This document shows, piece by piece, positions 48,220-60,100 of a DNA stretch of 64,000 nucleotides; within the stretch, counting starts at the first letter, position 1; each line of letters starts with the position of its first letter. The notes beneath the pieces are model-generated. The model ran no database searches. It had not been told where the DNA came from and worked only from the letters and a program-made list of their open reading frames with translations. The position numbers were made by a program, and so were the translations under genes. Source of the DNA: Girardinichthys multiradiatus (Eukaryota; Chordata; Actinopteri; Cyprinodontiformes; Goodeidae). The DNA is taken from NCBI RefSeq assembly GCF_021462225.1, contig NC_061798.1:26699320-26763319 (forward strand), written 5' to 3'.

Positions 48220-49435
48220 TGAGTTGAAAAGGAGACGCTGTGGAAGCAGAGCAAAGAAAAGAGAGAGAAGGAAGACGTTCAAACCATCTCCTCCTTCGAA
48301 TATGATGGGTAAAATTAGATTGTTGGGAAACAAGTTGGATGTACTTCAAGCCCTTGCAAGGATCCATCCAGTATTATGTGTTTCACATAATATCCCTGAC
48401 TCCAGCGTCTTTCTACCAGGCTTTCTGACCATACAAGCAGACAAAAATTTAAAGAGGAGCGGCAAATGCAAAGGAAGTGGATTAGCAGTGTTTTAGCAGT
48501 GTTTCTGAACAACAGGTGGTTTAATCCAGGACAAGTTACTGTAAAGTTTCATCTTTGCAGACCAGATATTGAACTGTTAGCAGTAAGTTTTCATCCATAT
48601 TATTTACCTAGAGATAGTATTGGCAATTGCTTTTATTCCACCATCAGCTGTTGCTGATGCTGCACATGATGTCATCAGCTTAGTTTTTGCTAAGCTACAG
48701 ACACAAAACCTCAATGTGTTTGTGGCAATATCTGGTGATTTTTTTTCACACCTCACTCTCTGCTAAACTTATAACGTTTCATGTTTTTCACCTGCTCTAC
48801 CAGAGAAAAGAAAACGTTGGAATTGTTTTATCTAAAGGTCAAGGACTCATACATCTCTAAAGCAAGCCCTCCTCTAGGCAAATCAGATCAAAACCTTGCT
48901 TTTCTCTGGTCCAAAACCCTCTGTTCAGAGGCAACCTGTAATAAAGAGAACTGTGAGAAGAGGGTCATGGGAAGCGAAAGAAGCCCTGCAAGGTTGCTTT
49001 GAGGATTCAGACTGGGACACACTGTGCAAGCCACATGGAGAGGACATCAATGCCATGACTAAGTGTGTGACCAACTACATAAACTTCTGTGTGGACAACA
49101 CCATCCCCACCCGAACGGTGAGCTACTTGCCCAATAAAAAACCCTGGATGACCGGTGAGCTGAAGGACCTGCTAAACATGAAAAAACAGTCTTCAGAGAG
49201 GGAGACTGGGAATTATTAAGGAGCATACGTAAGCAGCTTAAAGTCAAGTTAAGGGAAAGCATATAGGTGTACACGAAGAAGCTGGAGAGCAAGCTCCAGC
49301 AAAACAATACCAGAGATGTGTGGTCATGGGATTCGTTAATAGGTTCAATTCAGGAACAAGCTCAACATCCTCCTCTCCTGCCCATATTCAAATGAATCAA
49401 GTATTTTTGAATTGAATGGAATTGAATTGAAGTGT
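48220..49435 (+). pseudogene. L2/CR1-like LINE relic (endonuclease and linker)
   Basis: The translation in shifting frames gives LKRRRCGSRAKKRERRKTFK, KGSGLAVFLNNRWFNPGQVT, CRPDIELLAVSFHPYYLPRD, then after broken sequence KTLELFYLKVKDSYISKASP, CVTNYINFCVDNTIPTRTVS and NKKPWMTGELKDLLNMKKQS: the endonuclease domain and the linker before the reverse transcriptase of a fish LINE. The reverse transcriptase is absent. AATTGAATGGAATTGAATTG near 49400 may be the 3' tail, implying a large internal deletion. Confidence 0.7.
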
Positions 49436-49611
49436 GTGATTGTGAGGTAACATATTGTGAAAAGCCTTAAGCAATACCTCCAAGGCACTGCACACAGGGA
49501 AAGCATCTGAAAAGTCACAAAAAATATATATACTCGTACTTATTAGAAACTGGGAGTTTTATGCTTCACTTTCTAAACAGAAAACCAAAAATACATCTTC
49601 CCAAAGTAACT

Positions 49612-50848
49612 TTGTAATTAAATGGAACAGACAACAGGGGGACATCTTTGGCGATTAGCAAGACACATTCAATAAAGGGGTGGTTCTGCAGGTGAGGACC
49701 ACAGACCACTTCTCAGTAGACAGGCCAGTACACCAGGAGATGTGGAGGAGGCCGTAGGAGGGCAACAACCCAGCAGCAGGACCGCTACCTCCACCTTTGT
49801 GCAAGGAGGAACAGGAGGAGCACTGCCAGAGCCCTGCAAAATGACCTCCAGCAGGCCACAAATGTGCATGTGTCTGCACAAACAGTTAGAAACCGACTCC
49901 ATGAGGATGGTATGAGGGCCCAACGTCCACAAATGGGGGTTGTGCTCACAGCCCAACACCATGCAAGATGCTTGGCATTTGCCAGAGAACACCAGGATTG
50001 GCAAATTCGCCATTGGTGCCCTGTGCTCTTCACAGATGAAAGCAGGTTCACACTGAGAACATGTGACAGACGTGACAGAGTCTGGAGACATCGTGGAGAG
50101 TGATCTGCTGCCTGCAACATCCTTCAGCATGACCGGTTTGGCAGTGGGTCAGTAATGGTGTGGGGTGGCATTTCTTTGGAGGGCTGCAAGACCCTCCATG
50201 TGCTCGCCAGACTGCCATTAGATACTGAGATGAGATCCTCAGACCCCTTGTGAGACCATATGCTGGTGCGGTTGGCCCTGGGTTCCTCCTAATGCAGGAC
50301 AATGCTAGACCTCATGTGGCTGGAGTGTGTCAGTAGTTCCTGCAAGATGAAGACATTGAAGCTATGGACTGGCCCGCCCGTTCCCCAGACCTGAATCTGA
50401 TTGAGCACATCTGGGACATCATGTCTCGCTCCATCCACCAACGTCACGTTGCACCACAGACTGTCCAGGAGTTGGCGGATTCTTTAGTGCAGGTCTGGGA
50501 GGAGATCCCTCAGGAGACCATCCACCGTCTCATCAGGAGCATGTCCAGGTGTTGTAGGGAGGTCATACAGACACATGGAGGCCACACACAATACTGAGCC
50601 TCATTTTGACTTGTTTTAAGGACATTATATCAAAGTTGGATCAGCCTGTAGTGTGTTTTTCCACTTTAATTTTGTGTGTGACTCCAAATCCAGGCCTCCG
50701 TTGGTTAATACATTTGATTTTCATTGATGATTTTTGTGTGATTTTGTTGTCAGAACAAAAAAGCAACAAAGTATTCAATGAGAATATTTCATTCATTCAG
50801 ATCTAGGATGTATTATTTGAGTGTTCCCTTTATTTTTTTGAGCAGTAT
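49612..50848 (+). mobile_element. Tc1-like relic, family D, left end missing
   Basis: The right end CCTTTATTTTTTTGAGCAGT (to about 50847) is the characteristic terminus, preceded by inner repeat TCCAAATCCAGGCCTCCGTT. The left terminus is gone; the copy starts near AATGGAACAGACAACAGG. At about 49720 CTTCTCAGTA runs straight into GACAGGCCAGTACACCAGG, where a few hundred bases encoding the N-terminal DNA-binding part should lie. Its right end is about 235 bp upstream of the tom1 start codon. Confidence 0.82.
49722..50597 (+). pseudogene. Tc1 family D transposase, N-terminally deleted
   Basis: 49864-50102 reads [20 protein letters not shown] and [20 protein letters not shown] (first catalytic D). 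TGA at 50101 replaces what should be an arginine codon. 50364-50597 reads MDWPARSPDLNLIEHIWDIM (last catalytic E) and ends HGGHTQY. Not functional. Confidence 0.85.
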
Positions 50849-51083
50849 ATAATGTGATCAGAGATGTGTTGATGACGGTGTGGTTGCTTCCGCGTGAGCG
50901 TGAGTTTTCACGTGACCTCCCACAGAGCTGATGCGCTTCCACAGCCAGCGGCTGCATCTGAAAGCAAAAGGAAACGCAGCAGTCAAGCTCGGCAGTCGAA
51001 CAAGTCATCGGAACCTATTTACAGTTGTTTTAACGGCGAACAACCCGCTGTAGTTTCCCAGGATGTTTTCTCTAGGGGAGACA
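50849..51083 (+). promoter_or_regulatory. Probable tom1 promoter/5' UTR with CACGTG site
   Basis: 235 bp between the Tc1 relic and the start codon, with several CpG. TCACGTGAC at 50908-50916 is a palindromic E-box matching nine of ten positions of the TFEB/CLEAR consensus GTCACGTGAC. No TATA box was seen. The transcription start is unknown, so the site may be in the promoter or the 5' UTR. Confidence 0.5.
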
Positions 51084-51135
51084 ATGGAGTTTTTCCTCGG
51101 AAACCCCTTTTCAACGCCCGTCGGACAGAGAATCG
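51084..51135 (+). CDS. tom1: tom1 coding exon 1 (start codon)
   Basis: [17 protein letters not shown] plus one base, followed by GTGAGC. It matches the conserved TOM1/TOM1L2 start (usually M-D/E-FLLGNPFS), so the ATG is secure despite an overlapping longer open frame. Contains an NPF tripeptide. Confidence 0.93.
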
Positions 51136-54100
51136 GTGAGCCTTTGCGAGGGTTTTTGTAAATATTAACAGCTGTGTTTTTTTGTAGTCGTTTGTGTCAT
51201 TTCCACACTCACCGATATTTTTCGACATTTCTGTTTTTAAGACACACCTCCCCTGGTTGCCAAAAACACGGTATTTGTGTTCTAGACTTACACTGAAATA
51301 CCCCGAATTTGTGCAAAACAAAAAATAAGTTCAGGAGGCTGTGACTCAGACAGAGGTGGGGCTGTTTTTTTAAATCTGGCATACAATTGGCCAGTGTGCT
51401 TTGACTGACAGCTAGCGTAGCGAATCAGCATTCCCCTTTGTCGCTCACTTCCGCAGTCGCTGAAGCATTTCCATGAAGCCGCAGCTTCACATCTTTCACA
51501 GCTAAAGTAGCGGGTCTTTTTCAACATCATGTTTTCTCTCTGTACAGATTTAAACCAGATATTTTATCTTAAGCCCTGGGAGCCGCTCTCACATACCTTC
51601 ATTCAGCAGCTGATGCCTGGAAAGAGATGCAATATCAGATAAGTCACTAGTAGTGGCTACACACCCATGTGAACCCTTCCTTCCTCCTTTTTTAATCCTC
51701 CAACTTTCCTGCACATAGTCGTGAGCTAGTTCTGAGGTAAATGAGAACTCAAGCAGCTGACAGTCACATGAAGTGAAGGCAGCCAGAGGAGGCCAGATCA
51801 AGGGAGAGAGGGGGCGATCTGAAGGAGTAAGCCTACATGGGGATTGAGCAAGGCAAGGTTGAGGATTTGCTGATGTGTGGTTGGTGCAAAGAAATGGGAT
51901 TTAAAGATCTATGAGAAGCCAGAGAAGGGCGGAGTGGAAGAAAGGTGGCCTTGATTTCTAAATACTAGAGAGAAAAGATGTTAAAAGGTTGAGCCTGTGG
52001 TCTGAAAGCCTTATTTCTAGAAGTGCTTTTAAATTGGTATGTTGGCGAAATGCTCAAGTGTCTCATGCATAACAAGAATGTTCAAATGATAAGATTGGGG
52101 ATGTAGGTTGAAAATTAGGGAAGTTACAATGCTTTAAAAACTGAAACTCTGGGGTAATTTATGTCCCTCAATTTTCACTGACGACTCGTACTATTTTTTT
52201 TAGTGGTTATAGTAAATAAGAGTTAATTGATGTGTAATAGCTCTTTTATTGAGCCCTAATGTTACATTCATTGCCGCGGAATACGATGTTTTCATTGTTA
52301 AAATCAGTGACAGAATATTCTACCTTTAAATAAAAAATGTCTTAGTCCTTGTTCAGCCAACTGGTTGGCAGTCACTAAACCTTATAGCAGTTTATGTAAA
52401 CAGTATTTTATTCATATTTAAACTGTTTGCATTATTTACAAAGAAGCAGAACAGTTTTAGATGGGACATAAAGGTAGGAGATGGTGCGCCACCAAAGATC
52501 TTCATCTGTCAAACACATACAGGTCCTTCTCAAAATATTAGCATATTGTGATAAAGTTAATTATTTTCCATAATGTCATGATGAAAATTTAACATTCATA
52601 TATTTTAGATTCATTGCACACTAACTGAAATATTTCAGGTCTTTTATTGTCTTAATACGGATGATTTTCGCATACAGCTCATGAAAACCCAAAATTCCTA
52701 TCTCACAAAATTAGCATATCATTAAAAGGGTCTCTAAACGAGCTATGAACCTAATCATCTGAATCAACGAGTTAACTCTAAACACCTGCAAAAGATTCCT
52801 GAGGCCTTTAAAACTCCCAGCCTGGTTCATCACTCAAAACCCCAATCATGGGTAAGACTGCCGACCTGACTGCTGTCCAGAAGGCCACTATTGACACCCT
52901 CAAGCAAGAGGGTAAGACACAGAAAGAAATTTCTGAACAAATAGGCTGTTCCCAGAGTGCTGTATCAAGGCACCTCAGTGGGAAGTCTGTGGGAAGGAAA
53001 AAGTGTGGCAGAAAACGCTGCACAACGAGAAGATGTGACCGGACCCTGAGGAAGATTGTGGAGGAGGTCCGATTCCAGACCTTGGGGGACCTGCGGAAGC
53101 AGTGGACTGAGTCTGGAGTAGAAACATCCAGAGCCACCGTGCACAGGCGTGTGCAGGAAATGGGCTACAGGTGCCGCATTCCCCAGGTCAAGCCACTTTT
53201 GAACCAGAAACAGCGGCAGAAGCGCCTGACCTGGGCTACAGAGAAGCAGCACTGGACTGTTGCTCAGTGGTCCAAAGTACTTTTTTCAGATGAAAGCAAA
53301 TTCTGCATGTTATTCGGAAATCAAGGTGCCAGAGTCTGGAGGAAGACTGGGGAGAAGGAAATGCCAAAATGCCAGAAGTCCAGTGTCAAGTACCCACAGT
53401 CAGTGATGGTCTGGGGTGTCGTGTCATCTGCTGGTGTTGGTCCACTGTGTTTTATCAAGGGCAGGGTCAATGCAGCTAGCTATCAGGAGATTTTGGAGCA
53501 GTTCATGCTCCCATCTGCTGAAAAGCTTTATGGAGATGAAGATTTCATTTTTCAGCACGACCTGGCACCTGCTCACAGTGTCAAAACCACTGGTAAATGG
53601 TTTACTGACCATGGTATCACTGTGCTCAATTGGCCTGCCAACTCTCCTGACCTGAACCCCATAGAGAATCTGTGGGATATTGTGAAGAGAACGTTGAGAG
53701 ACTCAAGACCCAACACTCTGGATGAGCTAAAGGCCGCTATCGAAGCATCCTGGGCCTCCATAAGACCTCAGCAGTGCCACAGGCTGATTGCCTCCATGCC
53801 ACGCCGCATTGAAGCAGTCATTTCTGCCAAAGGATTTCCGACCAAGTATTGAGTGCATAACTGTACATGATTATTTGAAGGTTGACGTTTTTTGTATTAA
53901 AAACACTTTTCTTTTATTGGTCGGATGAAATATGCTAATTTTGTGAGATAGGAATTGTGGGTTTTCATGAGCTGTATGCCACAATCATCCGTATTAAGAC
54001 AATAAAAGACCTGAAATATTTCAGTTAGTGTGCAATGAATCTAAAATATATGAATGTTAAATTTACATCATTACATTATGGAAAATAATGAACTTTATCA

Positions 54101-57100
54101 CAATATGCTAATATTTTGAGAAGGACCTGTACTTAAAATGGAACATGTAAACTGTTTCCAGTCAGAATAGAAACCTCATAGAAAGTAGGCAGCGTTGAAG
54201 TCTGTAAAATAGCTTTCACTTAAAGCTCTAGATCTAGCTTTTTAACCCGATTCACTTCTAGGTCAGAACGTTTCTCTGACCAGAAACACTTCATATGTCC
54301 AATTTTCAGCCCATTTTTCAGACACGAAGATTGTTGGTGACACAATTCACACGGTAAATGGAGGGAAATGTAATCATCAGCTACTGTGTACTCCACTTTG
54401 ATAGTGGCCTGTCTTGGACTAGCTGTTCTCTTCAGCCTGCAGAACTAACTAATCTGCATTTATTGTAAATGGGGACTACAACTATCATCTGTAGGTAAGA
54501 TAATAACTGAGCTAAGTTGACCCTGTTTGCTGAAAATCTTGTGAGCTCCTGTGAAACTTTCTCCAGAAGGAACCACTTACTGATAAATCCAATATTTCTC
54601 TCTAAAGCAATTGTATTGTCTAAGCTTCCTTCATTTTCTCCATTTAATTTGTTCTTTTCTGACAACGTATAGAGAAAATAAACAAGATTTCATGTCTTTT
54701 TTCACTGGGAATCTTCTGTTTTAGGTGGAAACATAACTTCCTAATAAAACAGAGAAACTTCTTTCTGAACAAGAACAGAACCTGCCAATTCAGAAGTGGA
54801 TTTCATTAAATACTGAATCCACTGTACTATACTAGGAATTAAGGTATAACAGAAACTGCTTTTCATTGAAGGAAGTTCAAAGAAGACCACATGAGTCTCT
54901 GAAAGTGTAGATCTCCAGGTTCTTTATAATCTCACATCTCAGGTCAGCTGGCCTTGTTATAATGTTACTGAGGCTTAGCACTAAAATACAAAAAGCAACA
55001 AACATTCCTCTTTTGCGATGTTCTGCAGCCTGCGGCTCCAGAGCCACACGTGGCCCTCAGCCTCTTTACAATCATAACTTTAAACAAGAATGAACAATGA
55101 TCTTAAATACAAAGGCAATATAAACTAATACATTAAACAGATCATTAGCGGCTTTCATGATGTTTCTAGATAAAATACCAACAACATGGTGACACTAATG
55201 GTAGAACAGATAACAAATTTATCCATGACCTTGCAAGGATTAATCATTTCATTTAATGCTTATTTGATAGGGACAGGCACAATAATTATAGATCATTACC
55301 TGAAAAACAATCTGATGCCTGCATCACAGTGTTTATAGCCATGGCTAGTTCGCAACACCCGTCCCTAGAAGGACCTATTACAGGATTAAACATTTATAGA
55401 AAACATGGATGAATGTTTGTAAAACTTGATGCCTGGTCTTGTTTTTATCAACGGTCAGGAAGATTTTGTGGCTCTAAAAAAAAAATGTATGTATTTGGAG
55501 CAATGGCAAAAATGGCCCTTCATAGATTAGAGATTACTAACCTGTGCTTTAGTGTTTTATTAAAAGGTAAACATAGGCAGGCTTCGATTAGTCATGAAAG
55601 TCTGCAGTTCTTGGCTAGAGATGCAGTAAATGACCCAGGGTTGGAATTTGAACCCAGGACGGCTATGTTGACTAATGTAGAATCCATACATGGTGCACCT
55701 GCTCTACCACTGACCCAAAAGGTGCCCTATATTTTATTTGAACTCTAAAACAAATCCACCTTAAGTCCGACTAGCTAATTTTCTAATGATTCATCATCCA
55801 AGTTTCATCATCCAACTGGACAATCTTATTAGATATTGTCTTTCTTTCATGCTTTCCCTGCATGATGGTACAAATCACAGTTTTCTATTTGTCATTGAAT
55901 GCACCATTACTAAAGGCAAAGTAAACAAATACATACATTTAAATAAAGACCAGCCTTTAAACAACAATTCTTCTTTTTTGGGTCATATGAGGTTGTGCCT
56001 ATTTATTTACTTCTGTCAAACTACAGGAGACTGTAATAAACCTCAAATCTGGGTTCATGCTGGTGTGCTCTGCTTTTCTGCATGCTGCAATGAAATGTGG
56101 CTGCTGCAGGGTTTATTTAACAGACAGGGTCATTTCTGCGTATACAGCCGTTTAGAAGAACATGCCTTGCAGACACGAGAAGGTAGAAGGAAACCAAGAG
56201 CAGTCATTTGCTAAAATCAGACTCTGGGTGAAACTAACAAACAATAAAAATGCACACAACAAGCTGTAAAAAACCAATTTGAAACAGTAATCCCAGTGGA
56301 CTGTGACACAGTTTTACTTAGTACCTCAGGAAATTGTGCCAGTGTGTGGAGAAGGTGTCTAACACATTTCTTTTAAAACACATTTCGTTTAAAAGAGTCT
56401 TTTGGTTGATATTATATTTAGTCTTTAGGGGTGCTATGGGATTTCACTGAATGAAACAATGCTCTCATAGTATTTACATTGCTATGTTAAAAATGTATAA
56501 GGTGATCTAATTGTTTTTATTTAGTAACCACTATCCCTGCTGCTCCTAAAATAATACATCACTTTGATTATTACCATTATCTCTGACATTTATTTGTTGT
56601 TATTTTGATTTTGATAAAAAGACGTAAGCAAACCTATAAATTAACACCAGATAAACTTAGTAGTTCTTTTCAGGTACTTATTGTGCAGAATACAATTTAT
56701 TTGGGATATCTTAATCTCTTTAATAGAGTACCACAGCTCTAACAAACTGATATTAGTTGCATCTTGCAGTTGACTGTCAAACAAACATGCTACTCACAGC
56801 TTGCAGTTTTACCATAAGAGTGATGGTTAGCGCTATTTTTAGTTTCCATATCATGGCTGCCTGTGTTTTTTACGGCCGCGAATGTATATAGATGGCAGCA
56901 TAAGTCCTTATTTTAAGGAAGTTAAAAGTGTAGCAGCCTTCTTTCAGCCAGCTGACTGACAGCATGCTGCGGCGTTTGGGGAAAGAAGGAGCTCATAGAG
57001 CCTGAGAAAACTCAGGATTCTGGATCCAAGTATCGATATGAGGGAACATTTTACATTTTACCTTGGTACTGGAAACCTGGGTGTATTCATATTTTTGTAT

Positions 57101-60100
57101 GCCCACCTCAGTTTTACAGTTAATATTTTATTTGACCTTTTTCCCCTTTCTGTTGGCAGAAAAAGCAACCAGCGGCTCTCTGCAGTCGGAGGACTGGGGA
57201 CTGAACCTGGAGATATGTGATATCATCAATGAGACAGATGAGGGGTAGATGTTGCTGTCCAGATGATGTTGTTGTGTTGGTTTGTTTTCTAAAGACTAGA
57301 ACACATATTGATTATATTATGTTATATTATATATTACATATTGATTAACTCCAGAACGTTTGTAAATGTATTCTATGGACTGAGGAGACAAAAATTTGAC
57401 TTTTTGGAAGGTGTGGGTCCCGTTATATGTAATAAATCTAACACTGCAACTCATAAAATAACATCTTAACAGCAGTCAAGCTGATCTGAGATCTGAACAA
57501 CTTGCTTTAATTGATGAAACAATTAATTCTGCTATGTAAATCGCTGAAAATCTTGAAGGAGAATGTCTGACCATCCGTTTGACCCTATGATCAAGTGTAC
57601 TCAGGTTATGCAGCAGGATAAAGATCTAAAGCGCTGGAATTTTTAAAATCTGGACGTTAATCCGATTGAGATGCTGTGGTGTGGCCTAAAATGTGGCTGA
57701 ATTGAAAAGACTTCTGCTAAGAAGAGCGGGCCAAAATTCCTGCACCGCAATATTAAACAAATAATTGCAGGTTTTGTAAACATTTAGTGACAGTAATTGT
57801 CTTCAAAGAGTGACCCAACCAGTTATTAGATCTAGAGGGAAATTACACATAGGGCCAGGATGGTTTAGCTCACCTTATTCCCTTAAAAAATAAAATAATA
57901 AGTTAAATACTGTATTTTACATCTTTTCGGGTTATCTTTTTCTGATAATAAAAATAGTTTGATCTTTGACAAATTAGCTAATCTTTTTAGAAACACTATG
58001 CGCTTCATTGTTAATCTGATTTTTACAAGACTCAAAGAAATTGCATCAAAGATCCATGATCTTGACTGATGCATTTAGAGACCAAAAACTGGTGGGAGTT
58101 CTTAGTTTTGATGCATTTAATGAACTGGGGAGAACTCTGACTGGATTCCCACCTCTGGCCAGTTGATTGGTGTTTCTTTGCAATTAGAAATCTGGAACAT
58201 CAATAAAAGTCTAATAAAGAGGTTTGCATTATTTGGGTATGTTGTTGTTTTCTGTAAAGGCATTAAGCTGCATGTGACCAAATGACCTGAAATGTAGAAG
58301 GTAAACTGCCTTAAAAACCTCTGTTTTTCTGATGTTAGGAATGCTTTTCTAAATCTGGTTGCTGGGATTAAATGTGTGCCTAAAAAAGTTTAAAAAAATG
58401 TGTTGAATGTATTCTCTTTGTTTTTTCTTTTTTCAATTTCAAGATAAATGAATAAACAAACATCAGCTGATGTAAATATTTCCCCCCTCAGGCCCAGAGA
58501 TGCCATCAAAGCCATTAAGAAAAGAATTGTAGGAAACAAGAACTTCAGAGAGATCATGTTGGCTCTCACTGTGAGTAATAATCGTACACTTTATGCTTTA
58601 TGTCACGGACTGAGGAATGTGGGAGAAGATGTTTGCTTCACCACATGCGCAAGTGGTTAAATAAAAATTTAAATGCTTTAGTGAACAAATGGATAGTAAT
58701 GACAGAAAAGAAACTATACTGAGTCACATTACGTTATAATTTTAGCTTTTATGTTTTGTTCTCGCAGGTTCTTGAGACCTGTGTGAAGAACTGCGGCCAT
58801 CGCTTCCATGTTTTGGTGGCCTCCCAGGAGTTTGTTGAAGGGGTTCTGGTCCGTTCCATTTTGCCCAAATATAACCCTCCCACGGTCCTCCATGACCGTG
58901 TTCTCAGCCTCATACAGGTACGTTTGTGACAGAAACTGTGCGTGCTATGAGTTTGTCTTAAGATTATCTCTGTTATCAAGACTCTTTACTTTCTTTGTTG
59001 GATCAGTCCGTTGAAACGTGACAAACCGGGACTTTTAGACTCATTACAAATCTATGGGTTATAAAACTTTCTGGGTTTGATTACTTATATAAAATTTCAG
59101 CTTTAAAAACTGGTTTTCTTTTTCCTTTTTAAGGGGGGTTGAGCAGTAAAAATTGTATCTGCACTTTTTTTTCCAAGAATCCAAAAGTCATGAAAGGAAT
59201 TAGTTTTTGCATAAACTGTCTTTTATCAGTCATTATCCTAAGTAGTTAGAACCCCAGGTCATTATTCCTTCCTTATTCTCCAAACTAAGATCCCACTGAC
59301 ATCTTTTTAATGCATGTAAGGTTATGAAAGGTTTTATTATAAAACTGAAGCAATTTAAGACCCTCTGTTTATTAAACTTTCACTTGATTATGACTAAAGA
59401 TGGGTTATCTCTAATGGTCTTTGAAAGCATTGATTGGAAAGAATGATGACATTAAAAACAAATCAGGCTTGAAAACACTGCAGACAAGTCCTTTCTGTTC
59501 TTGCTCAAATTTGGCTCACTTATTGCTTTTTCCTTTGTCTTCTGGAAGCTCTAACAGCATGGAGCTTTAGGAGTCAGTCATCTGTTCATAACTAATCCCA
59601 TATTCTCCCTTTCATCTCTAGTCATGGGCTGACGCATTTCGCAGCTCTCCCTCCCTGGTGGGGGTGGTGTATGTGTATGATGACCTAAAGCGGCGAGGTT
59701 TGGAGTTTCCAATGACAGACCTGGATGCACTGTCCCCCATCCATACTCCAAATAGGGTGAGACTGGCTGTCCACTGGAAAGTTATCACACATGCAACTGC
59801 ATTTTTGACTGTCTGCCTATATTTGACCTCTTCGCTATATCCTGCAGAGTATCCCAGAGAACGAGACACCCCAGGTGACCTCTGTTGCTGCTCCCATAAG
59901 TCTGTCACAAGAGCAAGTTCCTGCCCCCGCTCCCAGTCAAAATACCTCATCTCCAGTCCAAGTCAGTAATGGGCCGGTCCCCCTCACTCCAGAACAGGTA
60001 GAACCTCCTGAAACGGCCTTAAAATACATTTTAAACAAGTAGCTGCAGAGTTAGTAGTTGGTTTTATAGTGGAAGTGAGTGGGTTCTGAATACCTATAAT

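Noticed and set aside
50894..51139. 81-codon frame upstream of and overlapping tom1 exon 1
   Set aside because: A different frame from the conserved MEFFLGNPF start; an upstream open frame at most.
55697..55727. Possible genuine tRNA gene
   Set aside because: Polymerase III boxes are present, but the arms do not fold into a full cloverleaf with matching acceptor ends, and a non-tRNA body follows; a SINE fits better.
55786..56214. 142-codon plus-strand frame in tom1 intron 1
   Set aside because: No family resemblance, low-complexity start, no splice context.
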